This document shows, one piece after another, positions 19,171-26,934 of a stretch of 64,000 bases of DNA; the first letter of the stretch is position 1; the number at the start of each line of letters is the position of its first letter. The position numbers were made by a program, and so were the translations under genes. The DNA is from Tritrichomonas musculus (Eukaryota > Parabasalia > Tritrichomonadida > Tritrichomonadidae). The notes under the pieces were generated by a model that had not been told where the DNA came from, made no database searches, and worked only from the letters and a program-made list of their open reading frames with translations. The stretch covers positions 620,001 through 684,000 of the forward strand of contig JAPFFF010000048.1 of NCBI GenBank assembly GCA_039105265.1, given 5' to 3'.

Positions 19171-19707
19171 TTACATCATATCTTCAAAGATGCGATTTCT
19201 CCTACCTATTATTCGTTGAGGAGGTATATATTGTTGTGGTGGTTCTTCATATTGTTGTTGTGGTTCTTCAGGAACATATTGTTGTCTTGGTTGACTCATT
19301 CTTTTATCAACAACCTCTTTTATCATTCGTCTCTGTTCTTTCTTTTCTCGACTTATCTTCATTTCTTCACCTAGTGATTTTAATTGTTTGAGTATTTCTT
19401 CATTCACAGTAGGGTCATATGTTTGTTGAGGTTTTCGTGGTTTTGGAGGTTTTCGTGCAGCTTTCGAACTTAATGACTTTCTGGGAGTTTCTTCAAAATC
19501 ATCACTATTTGAGTTTTCTTGAGTTTCTTCGATATTTTCACTTTCTGAGTTTTCTTGAGAATCTTGACGAATTGGAGTTTTTCGGGGTTTTACTATATAC
19601 TTGTCTTTCTTCTTTGTTGGCAAAACTTCCCAATCTGGGTCATCCCTTCCATTCAACCATTTATGAATAACCGCAAGTCTCTTAGAACCTGTTAGATGTT
19701 TTGACAT
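19171..19707 (-). CDS. Hypothetical charged, disordered protein (Polinton)
   Basis: 178 residues. A basic N-terminal stretch with HKWLNGRDDPDWEVLPTKKK is followed by serine/glutamate-rich and proline/lysine-rich low-complexity segments, a short charged helix (about 115-150), then repeats of QQYVPEEP, QQYEEPP and QQYIPP before a basic end. Such proteins near capsid genes are often core or capsid-associated proteins. I know no family for it. It starts 19 bp upstream of the capsid gene on the same strand and has TAAATG at its start. Confidence 0.6.
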   Translation of the reverse strand: MSKHLTGSKRLAVIHKWLNGRDDPDWEVLPTKKKDKYIVKPRKTPIRQDSQENSESENIEETQENSNSDDFEETPRKSLSSKAARKPPKPRKPQQTYDPTVNEEILKQLKSLGEEMKISREKKEQRRMIKEVVDKRMSQPRQQYVPEEPQQQYEEPPQQYIPPQRIIGRRNRIFEDMM

Positions 19708-19710
19708 TTA
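19705..19710 (-). promoter_or_regulatory. TAAATG start motif
   Basis: Overlaps the start of the 178-codon gene. Confidence 0.35.
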
Positions 19711-19758
19711 AAAATAAACAAAAAAAAAGTCCATAAATTGAGTTTTATTGAGTTTTCA

Positions 19759-20214
19759 TCAGATGTAAGTTCTCGCATGATTGTTTGTAGTAAATTCACT
19801 CTCTTTTAATGAATTAGATGAAAATGTTGGCTTTTCAAGAGGTGCACCAACTGAATCGCCTTTTGCAGATTTATTAATTGATGACAAGGCAGTTTTCACA
19901 TTTCCTTCTGGGACATATTTTAATGCTGTGTCAGCTATGTTTGCTAATCTATTTCTTGTTTTATCGCTCAAGAAGCTTTCACCAAGACCTCTCGCAACTG
20001 AACCAATAACACCAGCATGCTTGGTTAATCCACCTGCTGAAGCATCCAATAATTTACTTGCAAGACCTCCAGTAAAACTATCTGCAGCTCCCATTAATAA
20101 TTTACCACCTAAACCTACTCCTCCTTTTATTATCGTTTGCCATGGAGAAAATTCTTTTTGTTTAGCATAATTTGGCTTCCAATAATCTTCTTCTGAATGA
20201 CGTTGAATTCCCAT
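19759..20214 (-). CDS. Glycine/alanine-rich, possible membrane-active virion protein (Polinton)
   Basis: 151 residues. The middle is rich in glycine, alanine and leucine (GGVGLGGKLLMGAADSF, then GGLASKLLDASAGGL), forming amphipathic or weakly hydrophobic helices like adenovirus protein VI or other membrane-lytic virion peptides. A charged C-terminus follows. This resemblance is one of composition, not of aligned motifs, so the function is a guess. It lies between the ATPase and the charged 178-codon protein, within the morphogenesis cluster, and has TAAATG at the start. Confidence 0.55.
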   Translation of the reverse strand: MGIQRHSEEDYWKPNYAKQKEFSPWQTIIKGGVGLGGKLLMGAADSFTGGLASKLLDASAGGLTKHAGVIGSVARGLGESFLSDKTRNRLANIADTALKYVPEGNVKTALSSINKSAKGDSVGAPLEKPTFSSNSLKESEFTTNNHARTYI

Positions 20215-20217
20215 TTA
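20212..20217 (-). promoter_or_regulatory. TAAATG start motif
   Basis: Overlaps the start of the 151-codon gene. Confidence 0.35.
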
Positions 20218-20232
20218 AAAAATAATAAAAAA

Positions 20233-21099
20233 TTATTCAAAATAGTACTTATTAGCAGAAATATTCATTACGAATTTTTCATGTGGTTCTTTATGTTGTA
20301 AGTATTCAGCTACTGTCTGTTTAGTATTTAATGAGTTATTTGTTTGTTGCAACAAGCTCGTAAAATCTTCCTCACTATATCCTGTATAACATATGATATC
20401 TGTTGCTAACCTTTTAGCATTCATATGAACAAATCGAATTGTTTGTATTGCCATGATACATGTTAAATTATAGTGTCTTGTTTTGGTTAACAACTTGATA
20501 AATTCACTATTACCATTCTTTAATAAATCACTACCTGCACAATCATCTAGTATCAATAATGTATTATATGGATATGATGATATTTCATACTTGACGAGCT
20601 TATTTGCTATATATATTATTTTATCATTGAGCTCATTTAAATGATGCTTCTCAATGAGCCTCCTCATTTCGTCATTGGTCTCTTTCATTCGAGATAGTAC
20701 ATATTTGACAATGGCATAATACTTTATCTTTCTTCGAAGATGTCGTTTTAGATAACTCATTAATTCTCTTTCCTTTACATAATCGATTCTTGATTGTATC
20801 TGTTTATTAAGTGTTTCAGCTGTTTTATCCATTTTACCAGAGCTTGAGCAAAATATTATCTTTTGGTAGTATGGATGTTTAAACAACCTCTCTGTTATCA
20901 TAATATGTCTCCATATCCAAAAACTTTTACCAGCACCTGGTTTACCAATTAAAAAATATATACCGTTTGTGCTAAAAGGATAATCAGGTGATAATGGTTT
21001 AATCAATGCACCATCTATTTCTTTCATGTTCTTCCGTAAGGTTTCTTTAATCAATGTTTCTACTTTATTTATTAGTTCTGCACTTGGGGGTTCATCCAT
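20233..21099 (-). CDS. A32/FtsK-HerA-type DNA-packaging ATPase (Polinton)
   Basis: 288 residues. Walker A is IYFLIGKPGAGKS near residue 50 and Walker B is TLLILDDCAGSDLL near residue 183, followed by the sensor-like stretch LLTKTRHYNLTCIMAIQT, all typical of the A32-like packaging ATPases of Polintons and large DNA viruses. It would pump the element's DNA into the capsid. It lies 19 bp from the glycine-rich gene and 10 bp from the integrase, all on the minus strand. The start at 21099 has TAAATG. Confidence 0.93.
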   Translation of the reverse strand: MDEPPSAELINKVETLIKETLRKNMKEIDGALIKPLSPDYPFSTNGIYFLIGKPGAGKSFWIWRHIMITERLFKHPYYQKIIFCSSSGKMDKTAETLNKQIQSRIDYVKERELMSYLKRHLRRKIKYYAIVKYVLSRMKETNDEMRRLIEKHHLNELNDKIIYIANKLVKYEISSYPYNTLLILDDCAGSDLLKNGNSEFIKLLTKTRHYNLTCIMAIQTIRFVHMNAKRLATDIICYTGYSEEDFTSLLQQTNNSLNTKQTVAEYLQHKEPHEKFVMNISANKYYFE

Positions 21100-21102
21100 T
21101 TA
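21097..21102 (-). promoter_or_regulatory. TAAATG start motif
   Basis: Overlaps the start of the packaging ATPase gene. Confidence 0.35.
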
Positions 21103-21109
21103 CAAATTT

Positions 21110-22228
21110 TTAAATGTATTTCATAATTTTATCTGGTATTGGTTCTCCTTTCTTCTTTTGTTCCAACCAATATTGTCTTTCTGCTGTACCAAGTACTAAT
21201 GGATTACCTCTCCTTACATCTCTAATAGTTTGTCTAGCAAAGGCATCATCACCTTCGACTCCTTCCCATTTTAAATCATACTTACCAGTATCTTCATCAA
21301 AGTTATATATTTTTTCAATAATACCTTCTTTACCTTCATTTAGTCTTTCAGCTACTTTAATCCTTTTGTCTCTTGTCCTTAACAACCTATATCCAGGGAA
21401 TGAACTTGTTGAACCATCTTTGGACTTGACCACAAACTGGTTACCTTTTTGCGAGTCAACTAAACAAGACTCATTGGATAAATTACTTCTTCTTTTACCA
21501 AATGGTTCTTTTTCGAGTACTAACCTGACCTTCTCACCTGGATTAAAATGGTATGGATTAATGCGTGCATTCTTTTGGATGTACTTTATTTCATCCTCTG
21601 GAGTAATATCATTAGGTGCTTTATTATCTAAAGACCTATGAGGAGAGTTATTATATATGTTTACCAAATCATGCATCTCCTTTGGTTGAATAAACCTATT
21701 TTCACCAATAGCATCTCTTATAGTTCTCATAAATCTATTAATAATGCCAAGTACATTATGGTTATTCTCAGTAGTTGTTCGGTATTTTATGTTCTTCTCT
21801 CTCATGAAGTCTAAGACTGTTGATGATAAATATGCAGCATCCTCATCACTTGTTATTGAATATACATGAGGTACACCATTAACAAATTTATGAAGCGCTG
21901 CCAATACTTCCCTTGCTCCTTTACCATTCATAGGATATGCATATGCTTTTCGAGTGTTAATATTGATGAACATTAGATAATTCAACCCACCTGCCTCTTT
22001 ATTATTAATGAAGGTATCCATTTGATAACCATCAGGGTGTTTCGATACGATAGGTATATATTGTGCTTTTGGTACTCTCTTATCATGTACTACTCTTTCA
22101 TCAAAGTATTTCTTTGCTTCTTCTTCATTTAGATTCTCTTGTTTTGCCATGCTAAGGTATTTGTCCAAGGTCCTCCATTTAGCTTTGTTGTATAATTTTT
22201 CATATGGGGTTGGTTCTTCTTTACTCAT
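21110..22228 (-). CDS. Retroviral-type (rve) integrase (Polinton)
   Basis: 372 residues. The catalytic core starts near residue 65 (YQMDTFIN) and continues through YLMFININTRKAYAYPM, SITSDEDAAYLSS (about 127) and LGIINRFMRTIRD (about 160-175), then NIYNNSPHRSLDNKAPNDIT, the standard phrase after an rve core (N-x4-H-x(4)-L-x(2)-APN). A C-terminal region with KYDLKWEGVEGDDAF resembles a chromodomain or SH3-like tail. It would join the element's ends to the target and make the 6-bp duplication. It lies 10 bp from the ATPase and 6 bp from the 333-codon gene. Confidence 0.92.
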   Translation of the reverse strand: MSKEEPTPYEKLYNKAKWRTLDKYLSMAKQENLNEEEAKKYFDERVVHDKRVPKAQYIPIVSKHPDGYQMDTFINNKEAGGLNYLMFININTRKAYAYPMNGKGAREVLAALHKFVNGVPHVYSITSDEDAAYLSSTVLDFMREKNIKYRTTTENNHNVLGIINRFMRTIRDAIGENRFIQPKEMHDLVNIYNNSPHRSLDNKAPNDITPEDEIKYIQKNARINPYHFNPGEKVRLVLEKEPFGKRRSNLSNESCLVDSQKGNQFVVKSKDGSTSSFPGYRLLRTRDKRIKVAERLNEGKEGIIEKIYNFDEDTGKYDLKWEGVEGDDAFARQTIRDVRRGNPLVLGTAERQYWLEQKKKGEPIPDKIMKYI

Positions 22229-22231
22229 TTA
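22226..22231 (-). promoter_or_regulatory. TAAATG start motif
   Basis: Overlaps the start of the integrase gene. Confidence 0.35.
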
Positions 22232-22234
22232 TTT

Positions 22235-23236
22235 TTAAATAAACATCTTATCATATTGAAGGAATTGCATTTCGATAACAAATGAATCATTTGGAGGTAG
22301 TTTGGTTGGACAATAATAATGGGCTTTACTATAGAAGTCTATCCAAAACTTTTGGTCCATGGAGTTTAACTTGAAGTACTTAATAGGACTATATTCAACA
22401 TCACTATCTCCAATATAGTTATGCAATGCTTGTTCACCTATAGATGAATATATTTTACATGATTGTCTGTCCCATATATTATCAAATATCAATTCCTTGT
22501 GCCATGTTTGATATTTTTCTGGTTTATTTTGAAATATTCCATTACCTATATTAAATACATCTGCAAAGTCTTCATTCCAGGATTTAAGTTGGAAAAAGTT
22601 CATATATGGTGCAGTATAATCCCAATCTTGTTCATTCTTACTATTAGTATAGTAGTATTTATGATTCTCTGCTTTATTTCTTTCTGTATAAATAATTTCA
22701 TGAAAACCATTTTTATCATAATATCCATCTGTTTGTATATCTCTATCTTGTATATCGTCATCATTTTGTACAAATTTTTCTAATTTAGAAGTTCTAATGT
22801 ATGACTTGAAAGCACTATTAACTGCATCAAAAAATCCACGTAAATCTCCATCGACTGACACCCAATCAATGACTTTAAAGCACCCATATTCATGATTTGA
22901 ACCAGTTATATAGTCTTCTTTTAGTGTTCCATCATCCCATGTTCCACCACAAACAAACTCATATGTTTTCTTATGTATCTTATATATTTCAATCTCTACT
23001 TCCATTTTGCGTCTTCTCTTAATGATATGTGCTGAACGAACGCCAACAATTGATTCCCCTTTGTTTGCAGTTGACCATTCTGGTGGGAAATTAAACCAAT
23101 ACCTATTAAACTTAGCTTTATCATGTTGAGCATCCTCAAGGAAGTAGGCTGTTTCGATTGGAAGAGGTGTATTACCATCATTAACTATATTATCTCGATT
23201 AGGATAAAGAGTTTTAACACTTGGTGGTAATTCCAT
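22235..23236 (-). CDS. Candidate structural protein, possibly minor capsid (Polinton)
   Basis: 333 residues, beta-rich and aromatic-rich, with many tyrosines and tryptophans and no transmembrane segment. It starts with a proline-containing extended arm (MELPPSVKTLYPN) and ends with a strand-like FVIEMQFLQYDKMFI. Position between integrase and protease and overall composition suit a virion protein; the minor capsid (penton) protein is one possibility, with the 235-codon gene at 9321 as the rival candidate. An RDIQTDGYY motif near residue 167 belongs to the QT-motif set shared by four proteins. No family motif is certain. Confidence 0.55.
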   Translation of the reverse strand: MELPPSVKTLYPNRDNIVNDGNTPLPIETAYFLEDAQHDKAKFNRYWFNFPPEWSTANKGESIVGVRSAHIIKRRRKMEVEIEIYKIHKKTYEFVCGGTWDDGTLKEDYITGSNHEYGCFKVIDWVSVDGDLRGFFDAVNSAFKSYIRTSKLEKFVQNDDDIQDRDIQTDGYYDKNGFHEIIYTERNKAENHKYYYTNSKNEQDWDYTAPYMNFFQLKSWNEDFADVFNIGNGIFQNKPEKYQTWHKELIFDNIWDRQSCKIYSSIGEQALHNYIGDSDVEYSPIKYFKLNSMDQKFWIDFYSKAHYYCPTKLPPNDSFVIEMQFLQYDKMFI

Positions 23237-23257
23237 TTCGAGTTGAATAAAAAGTCT

Positions 23258-24856
23258 TTATTTATATACAACACCTGTTTCTAATTCATTGTTTTGAAGT
23301 TCTCGAAGTATTCTCTTTCTAATATCTGGCATATTGCGTTGTTTAAACTTACCATCTCCTTCATGCAAAAAGGTACGACAAGATTCCATTAGAAACACTC
23401 CACAATCCTTGTTATTCCTTTGACTAGGTACATCATAATATTTTGCTTTTAACTTACCTGTTGCTGAAATATTGATATACTTATTAAGTGTCTTTACCTC
23501 TGGTGCCATTGACTTATTCTCAGAGTCATAGCATTCGATTATTTTCTTTGAATATCGAACAATACATAAAACCCAATGTTCTCCATCTGAGCAAATGGGG
23601 ACAAATACTTTATCGAACTTTGAAAATGACTGTTTACCTGAGATAGGACTTTTCATCAGTTCATGTATTTTTTCCATATCATTAGTCTCATATGCTATAG
23701 AAAGGAAGGTATAAAATGCAGTAGGTAAAACCAATATTTTCTTTTTATCAAACTCTGCCTCATTTTGACCAGGTTGTTTATTCAATCTCTTTCCTTTGTT
23801 ATATAGAAGTTTCAAGTAGTCATCAATAACATCTTCTTCTATATTTTCATCATTGACTAAACTCCTCCAATCATGAATTTTATGACGTCTTTGGTCTACT
23901 GTATACTCTCCTGTCTTCTGTGGTGTCATACGGGTTTGTCTTGGAGGAGGACTAGTACCTCGAGAGGTATGTGATGATGGAAACTGTGGAGGTGGTGATG
24001 AAGGAGGAGGAGGTGGTGGAGGTGGAGGTGAACGAGGTGGTGGAGGTGAAGGTGAATGAGAAGGAGGAGGAGGTGGAGGTGAAGGTGAACGAGGTCGTTT
24101 TGATTTTGTCTTAGGTTGTTTTGATTTTTTCTTAGGTATATCATCCTCGTCTAAATTTGTACTACTTTGAAGTAAAAGTTGAATTCTGTTTTGATTTTGA
24201 TCCCTTGTTGGTGGCTCAACATTTGAGGGTCGGTTCCTACCGATTTTCCTAAGGTTAAGATGATAATCATTTCGATTTAAAGTTGGAGGTCTGGGTAATG
24301 GAGCCAATTCTGGTATATCATCTGTTTGAATACCTCTAGTTTTATATTCTTTCTTATCACTTTTCAATGTTCTTTCTTTCATCTGCTCTCTCAGTTCTCT
24401 AGCTGCTTGTTTTTCCTCCTCAGTCTTCATTCGAGATATCCTTATGTTGATAATATCATAATGTAATTTTATCTCTGTTAATATACCTGTTGTTGATTCC
24501 TGGAGAGTATATTGATATGGCTTTAATACTGTTATGTAATGTCCATGTTCATCTTTATCATCTTGATTTTTCTTAATTGCAAAAACACAACCTGTAAATT
24601 TTGCTTTTGGTCTCTCTCTCTTGAGTCTATTAGCAAATTCAAGTACGTCTTTAAAAGCTATACTAGTATTTAAATATGTCTCATATAATTTTTGTAGATT
24701 TATTTGATTATTAGAGAACTTCCATATAGTTTGACCCAAACCTCTTGTTAATCTTGCAACATCTCTATCAACTAGTTTAGGTCGAAATTTAAAAGTACAT
24801 TGTAATAGTTGTATTTTATTGTTAGGTTTAGTTTGTGTGCCTTTATCACTTGTCAT
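23258..24856 (-). CDS. Adenain/Ulp1-like cysteine protease with proline-rich linker (Polinton)
   Basis: About 532 residues from the ATG at 24854-24856 (MTSDKGTQTK); an ATG three codons upstream is possible. The N-terminal half is a charged domain I do not recognise; residues about 240-320 are a poly-proline/serine linker. The C-terminal 200 residues are a C48/C5-type protease: GEHWVLC with the histidine (about residue 425), CYDSEN with the acidic residue, and VPSQRNNKDCGVFLME with the oxyanion Gln and nucleophilic Cys (about 482). Such enzymes cut capsid precursors. Two QT motifs (GTQTK near residue 6, RGIQTDD near 174) are present. The start is 15 bp from the start of the facing gene at 24872. 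Confidence 0.9.
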   Translation of the reverse strand: MTSDKGTQTKPNNKIQLLQCTFKFRPKLVDRDVARLTRGLGQTIWKFSNNQINLQKLYETYLNTSIAFKDVLEFANRLKRERPKAKFTGCVFAIKKNQDDKDEHGHYITVLKPYQYTLQESTTGILTEIKLHYDIINIRISRMKTEEEKQAARELREQMKERTLKSDKKEYKTRGIQTDDIPELAPLPRPPTLNRNDYHLNLRKIGRNRPSNVEPPTRDQNQNRIQLLLQSSTNLDEDDIPKKKSKQPKTKSKRPRSPSPPPPPPSHSPSPPPPRSPPPPPPPPPSSPPPQFPSSHTSRGTSPPPRQTRMTPQKTGEYTVDQRRHKIHDWRSLVNDENIEEDVIDDYLKLLYNKGKRLNKQPGQNEAEFDKKKILVLPTAFYTFLSIAYETNDMEKIHELMKSPISGKQSFSKFDKVFVPICSDGEHWVLCIVRYSKKIIECYDSENKSMAPEVKTLNKYINISATGKLKAKYYDVPSQRNNKDCGVFLMESCRTFLHEGDGKFKQRNMPDIRKRILRELQNNELETGVVYK

Positions 24857-24861
24857 TTTTA

Positions 24862-24867
24862 TCATTA
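24862..24867 (+). promoter_or_regulatory. Initiator-like element of the 83-codon gene
   Basis: TCATTA, four bases before the ATG at 24872; the whole facing promoter space is only 15 bp. Confidence 0.45.
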
Positions 24868-24871
24868 TAAA

Positions 24872-25123
24872 ATGTCTCAATCAGACCGTATGTATATCCT
24901 CGTTAGAATTCTATCGAACATCCATGAATATAATGTAGAGAGTGATGAAACTAGAAGAAAAAAATTGATGAAGACTATAAAAGAATTATCAGCTCAGTAT
25001 TTCAAACCTGAACATCTTCAAATAATGAGGATAGATAATGATATTGATTTTTTAGGTCGAATTGAACACTTTGCTTTGGAGTTCTTAGAACTATATATAG
25101 TTAATCTGCCCTCGCATTTATAA
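24872..25123 (+). CDS. Hypothetical small helical protein (Polinton)
   Basis: 83 residues from the ATG at 24872 (MSQSDRMYILVRIL); upstream in-frame codons overlap the protease gene's start. The protein is helical with mixed charge (ESDETRRKKLMKTIKELS) and a hydrophobic C-terminus (FALEFLELYIVNLPSHL). I recognise no family. It faces away from the protease gene. Its last 23 bp overlap the end of the HNH gene on the other strand, a convergent arrangement. The initiator-like word suggests an early class. Confidence 0.55.
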   Translation: MSQSDRMYILVRILSNIHEYNVESDETRRKKLMKTIKELSAQYFKPEHLQIMRIDNDIDFLGRIEHFALEFLELYIVNLPSHL

Positions 25124-25436
25124 TTTTGGGCATATCCCTGTTATAGTTACTATCAGTTGGGGTTATCCATCTTAAGTTGCTTAGATGGTAATCAGCCCTA
25201 TTCCTATTGATATGGTCTACCTCTATTTTATGTTGTGGGTCATCATTAGGTATGAACTGTCTTGCTATAAGTACATGTTTCAAGTAGTAGTCGCCATTTA
25301 GACATACACGTATATACCCCTTTATATGTTTTGCATCTTTGCATATAAAATGATTACTCTTACGTCTTATAGTAAAGGGGTACCTATTCAATATCTCATA
25401 GTCGTTAGTAAAGCCTTTGAGTGGTACAAATGACAT
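25101..25436 (-). CDS. HNH endonuclease, homing type (Polinton)
   Basis: 111 residues. The core is KIEVDHINRNRADYHLSNLRWIT (His-His-Asn-type arrangement: DH, then N eight to nine residues later, then NL-W), matching HNH endonucleases of the kind linked to NUMOD4 domains in phages and large DNA viruses. Upstream, YPFTIRRKSNHFICKDAKHIKGY followed by RVCLNGDYYLKHVLIARQF (about residues 18-63) has the usual lead-in of such enzymes (strand, then the H-x-L-x-A-x-x-F block). It lies at the right edge of the element between small genes of the opposite strand. It could be a free-standing homing nuclease acquired by the element or a nuclease used in its replication. It is not part of the standard Polinton set. 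Confidence 0.8.
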   Translation of the reverse strand: MSFVPLKGFTNDYEILNRYPFTIRRKSNHFICKDAKHIKGYIRVCLNGDYYLKHVLIARQFIPNDDPQHKIEVDHINRNRADYHLSNLRWITPTDSNYNRDMPKIINARAD

Positions 25437-25471
25437 TTTCTCACTTTTTGAATGATTTAAATATTTTCATT

Positions 25472-25477
25472 TCATTT
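25472..25477 (+). promoter_or_regulatory. Initiator-like element of the 81-codon gene
   Basis: TCATTT, ten bases before the ATG at 25488. Confidence 0.4.
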
Positions 25478-25487
25478 TTATTTTTGT

Positions 25488-25733
25488 ATGAGCAAGTGGG
25501 GGACAATCATTGTTGAAGGAATTGATAATAATGGACCTCGTCATTATCCTCTTGATGACAAAGAAAGAAACATTACCAAGTTCCCAAAGAAAAAAAAGCG
25601 AGTAAACTTGTATAAAAACTATTATGAACATCAAGAGAAAGAAGAAGAAGAGAAACAAGAACTTCTAGATGTAGGTGTTCAAACTGAAAAAACTGAACTA
25701 CCTCATATAGACGAACTACTTAGTAAAATTTAA
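25488..25733 (+). CDS. Hypothetical small protein with GVQTE motif (Polinton)
   Basis: 81 residues, highly charged. A basic KFPKKKKRVNLYKN stretch (about residues 30-43), which could act as a nuclear localisation signal, is followed by a glutamate-rich helix and a C-terminal DVGVQTEKTELPHIDELL (QT motif near residue 63). The pairing of a basic cluster and an LC8-like motif in one small protein would suit an adaptor for transport to the nucleus, but that is inference. No family is recognised. Confidence 0.55.
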   Translation: MSKWGTIIVEGIDNNGPRHYPLDDKERNITKFPKKKKRVNLYKNYYEHQEKEEEEKQELLDVGVQTEKTELPHIDELLSKI

Positions 25734-25771
25734 CTTCTTTTATTTTATTGTTATTTTTTTTATTTTTGTCT

Positions 25772-25777
25772 TAAATG
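25772..25777 (+). promoter_or_regulatory. TAAATG start motif
   Basis: Overlaps the start of the 82-codon gene; no TCA(C/T) word lies in the 25 bases above. Confidence 0.35.
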
Positions 25778-26023
25778 AATAGCGCTCTTAACGGACTGAA
25801 TAATGACGCAGAAGCTCTATATGCAAAATTTAAAGTTATTAAAGACAAGATATTTGGAAAATGTATGAATGAAGATGATGATAAAATAGCTAGTCAATTC
25901 GATATAATGATAAATATAATCAAGTCATACAAAGAACTCTTTGAAGACATTGAAAAAGCTAAGTTATTATTGAAGTCAATTGGTGCACGTATCTCTATAG
26001 CTGAACATCAAAATAGACTATGA
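25775..26023 (+). CDS. Hypothetical helical protein (Polinton)
   Basis: 82 residues, almost wholly helical with a heptad-like pattern (YKELFEDIEKAKLLLKSIG), so likely a small coiled-coil protein. No family is recognised. It is the last gene of the element; its stop codon abuts the terminal-repeat array at 26024. It is one of the genes with TAAATG at the start although it is outside the capsid cluster. Confidence 0.5.
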   Translation: MNSALNGLNNDAEALYAKFKVIKDKIFGKCMNEDDDKIASQFDIMINIIKSYKELFEDIEKAKLLLKSIGARISIAEHQNRL

Positions 26024-26295
26024 GGGACCCGAGGTAGTTGTTTAGGTCCCTAGTAGTAGTGGGGACCCGAAGTAGTTGTTTAGGTCCCTAGTAGTAGTGG
26101 GGACCCGAGGTAGTTGTTTAGGTCCCTAGTAGTACTTCAAGAAAAAACAAGTTGAAGAAAAATTTTTTTTATTTTTTTTTTTATTTTTATTTTTTTATTT
26201 TTATTTATTTTTATTTTTTATTTTTATCACGAGTTCGTGTTGACGTGTGGGCTTAAGCGTAGCGTGGCCCCGCGGAAACCGACTCGTATATACTA
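26024..26295 (-). repeat. Polinton terminal inverted repeat, right, with internal tandem units
   Basis: Three 38-bp units beginning GGGACCCGAGGTAGTTG at 26024, 26062 and 26100 are followed by a T-rich stretch and the conserved outer ~75 bp. The array begins immediately after the stop codon of the last small gene (26021-26023). Confidence 0.9.
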
Positions 26296-26884
26296 CAAAA
26301 ACTATATTTTTTTTATACAGGTGATGAGTCTTGGTTTTATTTATCCACAGATTACGAAATACAATGGATTGAAGAAGGAGAAAAACCTGCTACAAGAGCA
26401 AAAAAAAATGATTGACTCCAGAAAATTTATGTTGTCAATATTTTGGAACCCACAAGGATTTCTTATTGTGGACATTTTACCAGAACACCAAAAGTTTAAT
26501 GGTGATTATTTCATAAATAATATATTAGAAAAGATCTATAAAAAAACAGCTCATTTACGAGAAAATGAAAAAAGAAAAATAACTTTACATTTTGATAACG
26601 CCCGACCACATACTGCAAGAAAAGTTATGAGATATATGGACGCTCACCATATGAAGAGAACCCCTCATCCCCCTTATTCGCCAGATATTGCTGCCTCAGA
26701 CTTTTATTTATTTGGCTATGTAAAAGATCAGCTGAAAGGAATCAAATTTGAGACAGCACAACAGCTTTTTGATAAGGTCATTGAAATTTTACATCAAATT
26801 TCTATTGAGACCTTAAAACGTGTTTTTCTCGATTGGCAAGAAAGACTCAAAAAAGTTATTAAATCAAATGGTGAGTATATTTAA
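26296..26884 (+). pseudogene. mariner transposase, C-terminal catalytic part
   Basis: The right half of the split transposase. Just after the junction comes the first catalytic block, TGDESWFY (about 26318-26341). The second aspartate is in HFDNARPH and the third in PDIAASD, with 34 residues between them, the DD34D signature of true mariners. The first block and the other two lie in different frames: a one-base shift falls in the A-run near 26400-26408, so this copy is inactive even without the inserted Polinton. The frame that contains the second and third aspartates ends with TAA at 26882-26884. The initial stretch of that frame (26237-26295) is Polinton terminal repeat, not transposase. 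Confidence 0.9.
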
Positions 26885-26934
26885 TAAACAATTTATTAAT
26901 ATATTTTTTATTCTTTTATATTTGTTTAATGATG

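Larger units (their letters stand above)
3111..26295. mobile_element. Maverick/Polinton, looks whole
   Basis: A virus-like self-synthesising transposon of about 23.2 kb inserted in the mariner transposase gene. Visible parts are long terminal inverted repeats, protein-primed-type DNA polymerase B, a retroviral-type integrase, an A32/FtsK-like packaging ATPase, an adenain/Ulp1-like cysteine protease and a major capsid protein, the diagnostic Polinton set, plus two long fibre-like genes and about a dozen small genes. The target duplication is imperfect: CAAAAC at 3105-3110 against CAAAAA at 26296-26301 (6 bp is usual for the family). The terminal repeats are identical for their outer ~70 bp and nearly all genes are open, so the copy looks whole or almost whole (at most about one break) and young. 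It is younger than the mariner it sits in. Confidence 0.95.

Noticed and set aside
26237-26301. Upstream part of the frame leading into the mariner transposase
   Set aside because: It lies in the Polinton terminal repeat and in a different frame from the first catalytic block; not transposase.
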